Source: Lingula anatina (lineage: Eukaryota; Brachiopoda; Lingulata; Lingulida; Lingulidae). Taken from it: DNA of 52,110 nt. The stretch covers positions 681,925-734,034 of the forward strand of contig NW_019775558.1 in NCBI RefSeq assembly GCF_001039355.2. Reading direction: 5' to 3'. Below the pieces are notes generated by a model. That model saw only the letters and a program-made list of their open reading frames with translations. It was not told where the DNA came from and ran no database searches. Shown piece by piece: positions 33,951 to 48,700 of the stretch. The position numbers and the translations under genes are program-made. Position 1 is the first letter of the stretch. Each line of letters begins with the position of its first letter.

Positions 33951-34495
33951 GGTGAGAAATTCGTATTCAGAGTGATAAAAATTCAGATTATGATTTATTT
34001 ACTATGTTGGAAAACGCTTAAAGAGCATTTAGAGTGACCGTAAAGAGGCTCATTTGGCCAAGCACGTACTACTTCGTAGCATTTTCATTTGAATCACTGG
34101 CAGTCTGAATCTGGTAGTAGCAGTATTGGCTCAGTGGCTGTACTGTCACTGGCAGCGTTGCACTGACTCCAGTAACGCTTCTTAACTTATGCAACTGCTC
34201 TTATTTATTCTGGTGGCATACAATATAGAAATAAAGTGTCAACTTATATGTGAAAATAATTAAAGCTCAAATCCTGCATGTTATTGATCATCTTCATTAG
34301 ATGGATATAAGGTGAAAGATAAATGCGGTCTTATAATTATATTAGGTGATTTTCAAGGATGAGTTTTAACTGACATTTGAGTTTTTCCTTATAGATGTTA
34401 TATCACTGAATTTTAGTTAATCATTTACGTAGACTTTACATATCGAGTAAAAAAAAAAATCTGATTATAATAACCTTTCAGTCTCGGTGCAGAAA

Positions 34496-36596
34496 ATGAT
34501 GGCTGGAGAAACACCAAATGAGTTTAAGCTGAACAATCAGCCCACAGATGGGATTTCTGCTGTGAAGTTTGCTCCTAACAGTTCCCAGTTTCTCCTTGTG
34601 TCTTCCTGGGACTGTGGTGTGAGATTATATGATGTCATTGCCAACAACTTAAGAATGAAATTCTTTCATTCGTCACCAGTTTTGGACTGTTGTTTTCAGG
34701 TGAGTTCTTTTCTTTTGTGTGTTGCTGCATGGATATTTGTTGTGAGTATAACTAGTGTTTAACTTGGTTTGAAACAGGAATTATTAGTACAGTATGTAAA
34801 TCTGAAAGAAATCTATGTTGATCTCTTGAGAATTATGGTATGACAGTTTAAAAGTTGATCATCACATTTATTTCTGATTTTGAATTCTATTTTTATAGGA
34901 TGCAGTTCACTCTTATAGTGGTGGATTGGACAATACACTGAAGATGTTTGATTTTAATATGGGAGCAGGTAATGAAATTATTCCTCTGATACTAAGCTAT
35001 CTGAAATAAGTAGCTGCAAAAATAATGAGTTATCTCACAGAACCAATCCTAATATTACAAATAAAAGAATCTAATAAAACCCAAGTATTTTCACTGGCAT
35101 TGGAGAAAGACATGTATTCAAGCAATTATATTCATACATTTTAGAAACCCATGTTGGTACCCATGATGCTCCTATCAGAAGTGTGGAGTTTTGTCCTGAG
35201 GTCAATGTAGTCATCACTGGAAGCTGGGACTCCACTGTCAAACTGTGGGACCCAAGAACTCCCTGCAGTGCTGGATCATTCTCCCAGCCAGATAAAGTAT
35301 GGATAGCAATTGTCTATTTATTATTTATTTATTTATGTATAAATATATAAATTAAAATTTTTAAATTAAGTTTTGTCTTCAGGTTATGAGAGTGTGTTCT
35401 TCTTGAAACTTACATAAAATCACAGGATTGTTGTTTTTTTTTTACGAAATCACTATTATAGCTGTAAAAGTCCACTCTGTTCTTTTTTATGTTTGATTTA
35501 AGCTATTTTTAAATTAAATTCTAAAACCCTGATGTAATTTCTCTATTGGGTTAAATTTGATGTAGGTGTATACAATGAGTGTGTCTGGGGACAGACTGTT
35601 GGTGGGTACAGCAGGCAGAAGGGTGTTGGTATGGGACCTGAGGAACATGGGTTATGTCCAGCAGAGGCGAGAGTCCAGTCTCAAATATCAAACCAGATGC
35701 ATTAGAGCTTTCCCTAACAAACAGGGCTATGTGCTGAGCTCTATTGAAGGTAAATTGAGATAGTAAAACAGGGAAACTGTGTGCGGCAGTCCACATTTAA
35801 ATTCATGTTTACAAATTTTAACAGTTCTTAGTATGGTAGTTTAATTCCATTTTAATTTTCTTTTTTAAGTTTCTTTTAATTTACTTTTTTAAGTTTCTTC
35901 CATCAAAATACATTTCAAATTTGTTACATTTGACTTACAGGCAGAGTTGCTGTGGAATACCTTGATCCCAGCCCTGAAGTCCAGAAAAAGAAATATGCAT
36001 TTAAATGTCATCGTATCAAGGAGGATGGTATTGAGAAGATCTACCCTGTCAATGCTGTAGCCTTTCACAATGCTTACAATACATTTGCCACTGGTGGCTC
36101 TGATGGCTTTGTCAACATCTGGGATGGGTTCAATAAGAAGAGATTATGTCAGTTCCACAGGTGATTTGATGTGCATTTCTGTTTTTTCATACTTCTTAAT
36201 GCTCCAACAGCTGTTTTGTAAGGTAAAGGATATGGTGCCAAAATTTTGGTATACCTGAAGTTTTTTTCCCTGGTAATAACTTTTTGTTTTAAATGAGCAG
36301 ATTCATTCTGATGTTATGAATTTAATCCACCATTAACCCAGATTTTGGTATCTTTGGAAAAACTTAAACAGAAAATTAACACAGGAATGTTTTGTAGGAT
36401 AAATGAGATTAAAATTTGAGGTATGTTATTACTTTTCAGGTACCCAAGCAGCATAGCATCCCTGGCATTCAGTCACGATGGCACAGTGTTAGCCATAGCT
36501 TCTTCTTACATGTATGAGCAGGATGAAATTGAAAATATTCCAGAAGATTCTGTATTTATACGGAATGTAACTGATCAAGAAACCAAGCCTAAATAA
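34496..36596 (+). CDS. BUB3: Mitotic checkpoint WD-repeat protein BUB3, complete, 328 aa
   Basis: BUB3 is a beta-propeller that recruits BUB1 and BUBR1 to kinetochores through their GLEBS motifs in the spindle checkpoint. Coding exons: 34496-34699, 34899-34968, 35145-35296, 35566-35749, 35941-36160, 36440-36596. All phases agree. The 328-residue length equals human BUB3. Diagnostic stretches are [72 protein letters not shown] (essentially invariant in animals), [17 protein letters not shown] and [10 protein letters not shown], ending ETKPK. An adjacent ATG at 34499 could equally start translation. The 5' UTR is split by an intron. The TAA stop lies inside an AATAAA hexamer (36592-36597). Confidence 0.98.
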
Positions 36597-36839
36597 ACAG
36601 TGCAGCATGTAACTGATCAAATTACCAGACTTAAGCAAATAATTAAGGAGATACGTACTTGCATGTTGACTGAATATGGTTGCATATGATATGCATTGTG
36701 TGATTGTGAATGTAAGACTAAGAACATGAAAAATGATCTGTTTTTTTATTAATTTTTTACTAATAGGGCATGACATATACCCATTTTAAAACTAAATGTT
36801 TAGCACTTAAAATATTGACAAAAAATATCAATAATGTAT

Positions 36840-36845
36840 AATAAA
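36840..36845 (+). terminator. Candidate BUB3 poly(A) signal
   Basis: AATAAA about 245 bp after the stop. It is more plausible than the hexamer overlapping the stop codon. The interval 36597-37189 holds no gene that I can see. Confidence 0.45.
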
Positions 36846-37189
36846 AGTTTATTTCAAATTTTATCAGAAATTTGTAGTTACGACACAAGATCAGATATAG
36901 GGATAAGCATTGCCCTGTACAACATCTCAATGATTTGAAGACTTTACTTTGGTCTAACTTCATCACCTTTCTCAGAAAGAATGTTTTCCTATTGTTCAGG
37001 ATGGTCCCATCAATTTTTTTTCTTTTTTGGGCCTTATTTAGATTAATATTTAACATTTTAAATTCTTAATTATTTAATCACAACTTCAAAAATTAAAAAA
37101 AAAACATTGAACTTGGGCACCTTCTCTATAAGCTTGTTGATGGTTCACTATTGACAATGTAGATTTTTAAAAGATGTCAACTTTTGTTG

Positions 37190-37546
37190 TTAAAGGGATA
37201 ATAACTCTTCATTTTGGCCAAAAAATTAATTTTCCTGGAGTAAACAACAATTTTTCCATACTTCCCAATGGTCAATGAATCCATTTTTACATTCAAAATT
37301 AGTCCCTGGGTTTTTTTTTTTTTTTTTTCTTAAAAGTTTGGTTTTTTGTTAAAATCTCTTAAGAGATTATAACCAAGTACAGCCATCAATGGAGGTCACG
37401 TGGTCTAAAGACAAGCTCAGATATCAGAATAATAGCTATAACTGCTGTTCTTGTGGTAAAACAGAATATATTATATTTCTATGAGTTATTCACAATGTTT
37501 TTATTGTGAAATATAGATATCATACGAAGAGTTATTATCCCTTTAA
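37190..37546. mobile_element. TTAA-flanked MITE, copy A
   Basis: TTAA + AGGGATAATAACTCTTC at the left and its reverse complement + TTAA at the right. The TTAA duplication is typical of piggyBac-like targets. The interior has a poly(T) run and the inverted motif AAAATCTCTTAAGAGATT. No ORF. It lies between the convergent BUB3 and DPCD genes. Confidence 0.8.
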
Positions 37547-37862
37547 GGAATAATACACTTACCAAGAAGTAATGGATTTTCTCCACCTGTAACCCCGGAG
37601 AAATAATGTTCTCATTCATCCTGTCACACCTCAAAAACTATTAGATTCTGCCTGTGCCACCCCAAGGCAATGTGGTTGCACTACTTGCATTCTCATTCTA
37701 AGATGTAACACAAAGATGAGATTTTAAAAGATAAGTAATTATTTTGCTCATAAGGAATGACCCGTAGCCAAAAATAAAGAAATGCATGAATACTCACAAA
37801 AATAATGATTTGACTAAAAGATTGATTGACATTACTTGTTGCCGTGACCGTACCGTTAAAAA

Positions 37863-37863
37863 N
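37863..37863. other. Single-N assembly gap
   Basis: One N at the exact start of the second copy of the duplication. The 26 bp before it (37837-37862) match neither copy. Confidence 0.95.
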
Positions 37864-38206
37864 CTTCATTTTGGCCAAAAAATTAATTTTCCTGGAGTAA
37901 ACAACAATTTTTCCATACTTCCCAATGGTCAATGAATCCATTTTTACATTCAAAATTAGTCCCTGGGTTTGTTTTTTTTTTTTTTTTTTTCTTAAAAGTT
38001 TGGTTTTTTGTTAAAATCTCTTAAGAGATTATAACCAAGTACAGCCATCAATGGAGGTCACGTGATCTGAAGACAAGCTCAGATATTAGAATAATGGCTG
38101 TAACTGCCATTTTTGTGGTAAAACAATATATTATATTTCTACGAGTTGTTTACAATGTTTTTATTGTGAAATATAGATATCATACGAAGAGTTATTATCC
38201 CTTTAA
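37864..38206. mobile_element. TTAA MITE, copy B, 5'-truncated at the N
   Basis: Same element as copy A, beginning at CTTCATTTTGGCC after the N and ending with the intact right inverted repeat and TTAA (38203-38206). It probably represents the other allele of copy A. Confidence 0.75.
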
Positions 38207-38762
38207 GGAATAATACACTTACCAAGAAGTAATGGATTTTCTCCACCTGTAACCCCGGAGAAATAATGTTCTCATTCATCCTGTCACACCTCAAAAACTA
38301 TTAGATTCTGCCTGTGCCACCCCAAGGCAATGTGGTTGCACTACTTGCATTCTCATTCTAAGATGTAACACAAAGATGAGATTTTAAAAGATAAGTAATT
38401 ATTTTGCTCATAAGGAATGACCCGTAGCCAAAAATAAAGAAATGCATGAATACTCACAAAAATAATGATTTGACTAAAAGATTGATTGGCATTACTCTTC
38501 ACAGTTGGTTTAATTATTTTAATGAAACATCAAGAGTGCATGATGGTAGATAACATTCAATAAGCCTTGCTCCAACCAATCCATTTCAGTGCAGTGGTCA
38601 TATAAAAGGAAATAATCCTTAACAAATTGTCATTCAATAAAACTGGCATAAAAAAAGCTAACAAATGATATTTTTATGAAAATACATTTTACACATATAT
38701 GCTGTATAATGAAAGCAAAGTTGAATTTCAATTTATCAAAAATCGCAACTTTGAAATTGTCA

Positions 38763-41671
<2,909 letters not shown>

Positions 41672-42809
41672 GTTGTTTATCGTATCCTCGCACATTCATA
41701 TCTCCAAATGCAGAAAAGTATCAAGACAAATGCCGACGAAAAGATTACTGATTAACATTTAGGTTATGAACCACTTCTGAAAAAGCCCCCCCCCCCCTCC
41801 ATTTTAATATTTAGTTCTTAGAAATATTTTCAATGCTTCAGCAAGTGAAACGCATCAGGTGTTTTTTTATGAACAATTCTAACTTCACTATGAGGTGCTG
41901 CCATCGCGCGGTTGAGACAAACACCAAAGCAGAGATTGGGGTCATACATCCACTTCTGTCAACAAGAAAGTAACTATGGCATGCAAACAAAGACAACAAT
42001 TTCTGAAATTTTTCACACACTTAAAAAAAAAGAACATTGATTTTTTTTTTTTTATTTTGACAGAAGTGATGTATATACATGTATGATAAATTTAAACTTT
42101 AGTTGTGAGTTTTGTCCAATTTAAGCTCATATGTTGTTTTACATCAAATTATGTATAATGCCGAGAAAGTTGATATTTTTGAAAAATTCAATACAAAACA
42201 GTTTCAAGGATAGGTTACCTTAACAAAACGTGCCCATCTTAACATTTTCAACTAAAAAAGTGGGACAAAGCTGATGTAACGTCACTAACGCGAGTACTTT
42301 TGAGTACTTTTTTTTTAATTAAAATTGTAACGGTGCAGATATTTTTTTGTATTATTTTTTCTTTTTTTTTTTCAATTATTTTAAAGAACAATTAACTTGT
42401 TATATTCAATTAAGTTTTTACAATATTTGAGCACTGCAACAAAATCCTGTAGTCTTTACAAAACCAACCATACCATAGAAAACTTTTTTTTTTTTTGCAT
42501 TTTTCCAAGTCAATTCTTCAACTACTCTTCAAACCATGAGATTTTATTTCTGATTCTTTGTAAATTTCAATAATAAAGATTAAAGCAATAAAATGCTCAA
42601 CCTTGTTCACAGTGCACATTAAGACAATGGAATACTAAATGTAACTTACTTAATGGTTCTTTTATTTGTGTCAAGTAACAACCACATAACAAAGACAAAT
42701 AATTATGAGAGAGGTTACAATAGGCACAGGTTTAATTTTAAGCCACATCATCTAAGGCAGTTAATATCCCATGACCAAACTATCTGCACTTAAAAAAATC
42801 CTCAGCACA
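41672..42809. other. Spacer between DPCD 5' end and CIAO1 3' end
   Basis: No gene seen. It holds a poly(C) run (about 41789), several poly(T) or AT tracts, and the presumed DPCD promoter. A weak RFX X-box-like sequence, GTAACTATGGCAT, is at 41970-41982, about 300 bp upstream of the DPCD start. TTTATT at 42661-42666 is a plausible CIAO1 poly(A) signal, about 145 bp beyond its stop. Confidence 0.4.
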
Positions 42810-45284
42810 TCAGGACTTTTGTTCCCATTGCCATATCTTAACATCTCCATCATCACTACAAGATGCTAAAAGTGCTGGAATTTTTGGATTCCATGAAATA
42901 CTGTTCACATCCTGACTGTGGGCTTTGTTTACTGTCACTGCTAAATTGAAACTTGGCTGGTGTTTATCTGAATTTGGCTCCTCCTGAAACACCCGTATTG
43001 CATCATCCCCACATGCTGTGGCTACCAGACCTGTTTGATGGCACCTGGGAAAAAAAAAAAGAATAGCATCTTTTTATTTTCTAAATAAAGAAAAACTCGT
43101 AGTGAAGATTCTTCCCTTGTCTCATTAATTTTTTGCTTCCAATGCATAGTACTTGTGTAGACTTCGATACATTCATCTATCCAGGTGAACAACCCTATGA
43201 GTTCATTTAACCCTTAATTTCTCTGGTCTCTGACAGGTTTTAAATATATATGTCCAGAGAAATTGAAGGTAAATATTAACACAAGAATGGATTATCCTGG
43301 TAGTTTTCAGACCTACAAATTTTGTAAAATTGTTGATCTGAGTAGGAAACTTCTGAACTTACCAACAGACATCATAAATGGTCCTGCTGTGATATCCTGA
43401 CAATGTGCACACACACTTCCACTTGGGATCTGATCCAGATGTAGCAACACCTGGAATACAGTATAATATTTTGAAAAATGAAAAAAATATTGACATAAAT
43501 ATATTACTCACAGTGTTATTTTCTAGATGACTGAAAGTTGAATTTTTTAACATAAATTCATCATTTTTCTTTATTTTCTAAATAGAGATGTTCACAAAGA
43601 CCCACAATTTCAGCAGCTTCTCAGCTGAATAAAAAGATGCAATAAAAGAAGCAAACCGCAGTTTAAACTCTACTACATTTCTGGTCAACTTAAAATGAGA
43701 GATGTAGCAAAGTATTCAAAATATACAAAGAATTTTATAACCCAGATCAAAATTCCCTTTAAATAGATTCAATAAAAATAGGCATCGTAACAGAAACTAA
43801 AAATCTGTATGTACAATAACCTTGAGGGTTGTCTGGCAAATATTCCTGCCAAAACTTGACAGTTTTATCATCACTACAGGACACCAATCTCTCTCCTGTT
43901 TTGTCAAAGCTCAGGCTCCAAACTGTAGAATCATGGGAATCTATTTAAAAGAATGAATTGTATATATTTTAACTCCATCTCCAATATGATTACACTAATT
44001 GACCAATTTAATTTTCTATAAAAACCTAAATGTAATTGGTGAATCTAATTAAGCCTTTTACAGAGTGTAAAATTTTCGACCTGTATTCAATAAAATCATG
44101 ACTTATATAATACAATGTCACATAAACAGTTTGGATGTACATGTTACTGGAGACAGGGGATACCTAAAGTGTCAAAGCAAGTCCAGTCATCCTCTTCTTC
44201 CTTGAAAAATTTAATGGTGTCATCATAACTAGCAGAGGCTAGAATATCCTTGTGTGGATGCCAAGTGACAAACTTCACATCCTGGGAGTGAGCACTCAGG
44301 ACACTTGCACATTCAAATTCTTCATCATCATCAACTGGAAGGAAAAAAACTGTATTTGAAAACCAAACACAAAGTTTTAAATTATTTCAAATCAGAAAAG
44401 AATGAATTGTGTTGCTTTTATTTTTCTATTATGTTATTTCTCTACATGAACCAACTTGCTACTGTACCAGATATACTACCCAGTAGTAACTTACATTCCC
44501 ATATCCAAACACTTTTGTCTCGACTACAAGTGGCCATCAAGTGACCACTGGCTGACCATGCCACTCGCTTCACTTCATTCTCATGTCCTTCCAAAGTGGC
44601 CATACACTCAAAGTCCCCCTGTCGCTTGTCCCATATACAGACTGTGGCATCAAAGCTGCAAGAAGCCAGGAAGTTACCACATGGTGACCAAGCAACTGAC
44701 CGTATCGTCCGCTGGTGACCGTCCTGAAGTACTGTTTTACACACCCATTTGTCTCCTACAGAACAAAAGTAACCAATTTTTCATGGGAAAAAGTAAAAAT
44801 TTGTCTTAATTACAAAAGCCATTGTGAGGTTAAATCTAAGAAATAAAGCTTTGACAATTTTCCTCTGGACTTCATATTTTACATTGATGCTTTTTCACTG
44901 ATGTACGTAAATGAGAATGATAGGCAAAGTATAAGTGAACATTAAAAAAATATCACACACAAATATATGGCGTGTATAAAACGATCCAAATATAGACTAT
45001 GAGATTTAACGTTACATGTCACTACTCGTAGTACTCAGAAATACATGTACATGTACATTGTACACACACACTGTAACATTAGATTATAGGAAATGTGTCA
45101 TTTTGAACACAATAAAATTCAATTAAACACAGAACTTTAACGAACCTTCCTTGCCCCATATGCGCACTGCTTTATCACCTCCACATGATGCCAGTAAGGT
45201 ACCCGTAGGGTTCCATGCTACGTTCCAGGCGCGGTCTAAATGTCCCTGTAGAGTGCAAACAAGATTTAGCATGGCTTCAGTCAT
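42810..45284 (-). CDS. CIAO1: Cytosolic iron-sulfur assembly component CIAO1, complete, 337 aa
   Basis: CIAO1 is a seven-bladed WD40 propeller of the CIA targeting complex (with MMS19 and CIAO2B) that delivers Fe-S clusters to cytosolic and nuclear proteins. Exons in transcript order: 45284-45146, 44755-44495, 44334-44164, 43940-43821, 43450-43363, 43044-42810; all phases agree. The sequence shows WD blades throughout: [114 protein letters not shown] and [20 protein letters not shown]. Length equals the family norm (human 339). ATG at 45284 is chosen as the first in frame; a second Met lies four codons on. Confidence 0.98.
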
Positions 45285-45609
45285 GCTTATCTTGTCTACC
45301 GGAAATAGTAATAGAGCGACACCTTTTGGTCAATATTGTAAGCGGAGTGATATTTATAAATAATTATGTCCTTACAAGTGAAGAATCATTCCAAAATTTA
45401 TTACATATTTATGTAATAATATAGATTTATGTACATTTGAAGAGCAATGTTTTGAAAACAACCAAATTTTGGAAAATACTACCAATTGCTCTTTTTGTTT
45501 GCGGATGGATACTGTAAACAGTGACGTGATACGGCGTATCCATGAGATTCTAAACAGTATGGAGGACAAGTGTCACTGAAATTTATTGCAGGTTATTGGA
45601 GATATTAAG
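45285..45609. promoter_or_regulatory. Divergent CIAO1/CFAP206 promoter and CFAP206 5' UTR exon
   Basis: Head-to-head interval. A GTTAGT donor at 45610 and a TTACAG acceptor ending at 45776 define a non-coding first exon of CFAP206. Two forkhead-like motifs occur, TGTTTGC (45496-45502) and GTAAACA (45514-45520), with a CRE-like TGACGT immediately after the latter. Forkhead sites of this form are bound by FOXJ1 at motile-cilium genes; occupancy here is inference. Confidence 0.45.
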
Positions 45610-45785
45610 GTTAGTACTTAATCTTGTTTTTTGCACACGTTATAATGCAGCTTACATTTGTTTTTGTTGTTGTATTCCTTTTTTTACGTAAACAGACTTT
45701 TTGTTATTCTTGTTAATAAAATGGTATGGCGGTCATTGTAAAAAATCTCCAGCAAGTTTTTATTTTGCACTTACAGATAGCCAAA

Positions 45786-48700
45786 ATGTCTCGAGCACAA
45801 GCAGAAAGTGTCATAAAAAACATCATCAGAGAGATAGCACATGAATGTGCCAGCAAAGGACAAGCTGTTTCTGAGACTCTGGTAGCGTTTATGGTAAGTT
45901 GAACAGTGTAAAGTCAAGTGTTTTCGTACCTGTATAGCATGTACTCAGTATGTGTACTGGTAAAAACTCAATACATACACGTACAACCAACCTATATTTA
46001 TATGGGAATAAATAATGCTGTTTATAAGTATTGATTTATTTTTGTGTGTGTGTGATAAACATTTCTTGGAACCGATAACTACCTTTAATTTTGTTCACCA
46101 AAACTTGGCAAGAAGAATATTTTAGGATATTTTCAATTTCAACTCGATTTATCATTTGGTTCTCTTCAGGTGAAGGCTGTTGTACTGGATCCAACCAATG
46201 AGTTCAATGTGGACAGAACTTTAACTAAAGACGATGTTCAAAAGCTGATTAAGGTATTCAAAATATATATATATATATATTTTTTTTTTTTTTAATTTGA
46301 TCAGCTACGTTTGTAAAATTTTAACTAATGGGATATATCCAGGAAATATATTATCGCAATGTGTTGTTGTTTGGATACTTTCTTAAGTGAAGAAAGTAAA
46401 CCTTAGTTTATTCTCTATTTAAACTTATTATGAAAAAATGATATTGAAGGAATGATTACCTGAAATGATTAAATGTTTAATATAGTTATGCCATTTTTTT
46501 CCCCACACTTTCAGCTATGCGTGGACAGGCTGCTGGATGGCAGGTCCCCATCCTTGGATACTGTCAAGATGCAGGTCTATTTTGACATGAACTACACCAC
46601 CAGAGGTGAGACATAGTGTTCTGCTAATAGTGTTTTACTATTACTACTATTTCCTATTACACCGTCAGGCATCTAGGGCATCAACAAAGGTCCTCCACTT
46701 CTCTCTGTCTCTAGCTAGTTGTTGGATTGTCCCCCAGCTTTTGCCCAGTTGTTTTAGCTCTGCTTCCACAGTCCTCCTCCATGTGGTCTTGGGTGTGCCT
46801 CTTTTTCTATGCCCTTCTGGTGTCCAGTACATGGCTACTTAAGTGGTGGAATTTGGGTCTTTTCTCAGCACATGGCCAATCCATTTCCATCTTCTTGTCC
46901 TGCTGACTTTGCTTATGTTTCTCTGGTTGGTTTGCTTTAACAGGTCTTCATTTGATATAGTCCTTGGCCAGAATATTTTTAAGATTTTTCTGAGGCTTGA
47001 GATGTGAAAGGTAGATAGCTTCCTGAGATCTTCTTCAGTTATGCACCAGCATTCTGAACCAAAGAGAAGAGTTGATAATACACAGCTGAAATGACCTTGG
47101 CTCCTCCTTGATAACTATATTATATTGCTTCAGGTGTGCAAGTTAACATTTTTGGTCAAAGTGCAGAAGTGTGTTTCAAAAATTGTTTTCCTAACTAGTT
47201 TTGTTAGTAATATTTTTCAGCTATTAAGGAAACTTTTCAAAATTTGCAAAAGTTTCTTTCAAATAATTGTCAACCTAAACATCTATATAGCCATTTGATT
47301 TTAAAACAATCAAGGAAACTTCTGAGCAAATTACAGACATTTCTGTTGAAACATTTTCAATACATATCTACAATCTATTTGATTTCAGCTGACTTTTTGG
47401 ATGAACACAGAAGAGTTCTGGAGTCCAGACTTCAGCCTGTGATACGTGAGATCACAGACAGTCGTGCCAGGACCAGAGAAGAGCTAGAATCTCTGTACAG
47501 GAAGATTGTGTCAGCAGTTCTACTCAGGTCTGGCCTGGGTAGCCCCACAGATATTGCAGTAGTCAGAGAGGCGACAGGTTGGTTATAACTTAATTATTGT
47601 GTATAATTTTTGCATTTGAAAATCATTTTCTTGAATTTCTTTAGTACTTTGAACACATGCAAGAACACAATACTACTTAATTATGTGCACATGGTGCATA
47701 ATAAGATAATGTAATTACCAGGGTTCTTTTCCCCTTGGCATTAGAAAAAAATTAAATTTATTGCAAATAAGGATTTGTAATCAAAAGTAAAGGATAAGTA
47801 TAAACTTTTTGTTATGTGTGAATAACAGTCTTTTTTGACCACAGGTGATTGTCTTCTATTTCAGCTGCACTGCAGAGTGTGTTCCCACAGACTGAGCTGG
47901 GCACTTTCATGTCCCTCACCAAGAGAGATAAAGAGAGGCAACTTCAGGAGTTGACCATGATAGTAACTGGTATAAGGCTGTTTAACAAGGAGTGCGGCAA
48001 GGGAGGAGAGGGCATTGACGATTGTGAGTGTGCTTGGCACAGCTTTTGTAAAATTAACTTATGTTGCTGTACATTTTTATAAGAGTAATTAAATAAACGA
48101 TCTTTTAAATGTGCAAAACAGCATTTTCTAGAATCATTGCCTTGGTGCAAATAAGTCACTGTAAATAAAAGAAAAGTAAAGCTTGTCAAGAATTTAGAAA
48201 GCCTGTGTTTTATTTGATTGTTTTCAAGTTTGTACATAACCAGTAAACCTGTTTTTTCAGTGCCTGCTATTTTGAATGAAGCCATTCCAGCCACTACACA
48301 GAATGTGGATGCTGAGATACAGCAAACTGCAGTCACTGCTTTCAAATACACAGGTAAGCATCAAGACAATTTTTCTTATGATTATTATTATAAGTAGTAG
48401 TAATAGTAGTTGTACTTAAAGTAACTATTTGGGAATATTATACTCAATGGTTTGTAATAGATCATCCTATTTTGCTTAGATTTAGAAATTAGAAATGTGT
48501 TAAGGTGTCAGATAGAAGTCATTGCAGTTGCTGTGCTCTTAAACATGATTGCATTTTCTTCCAAAGATATGCAGTTAAATTAATTTATATTTATGTTTTA
48601 AGTCAGTCTTTTAATTTTCAAGAAAATTTAAAAGGTGTTTTATATTACAAAAACTTCATCATTATTTATTTTAGGCCTGATTGAGAAACTTCAGAGTGGT

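Larger units (their letters stand above)
37207..38496. repeat. 0.63-kb direct duplication across a single N
   Basis: 37207-37836 and 37864-38496 align along their full length. The MITE part differs by scattered substitutions and poly(T) length. The following 290 bp appears identical apart from one base near the end. The N at 37863 lies between them. This looks like two alleles of one locus laid end to end rather than a biological tandem duplication. Confidence 0.8.

Noticed and set aside
41970-41982. RFX X-box upstream of DPCD
   Set aside because: Only about 10 of 13 positions fit the consensus and it lies 300 bp away; mentioned in the spacer entry but not claimed as a site.
44456-44809. 117-codon + strand ORF
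   Set aside because: Antisense shadow of CIAO1 exon 2.
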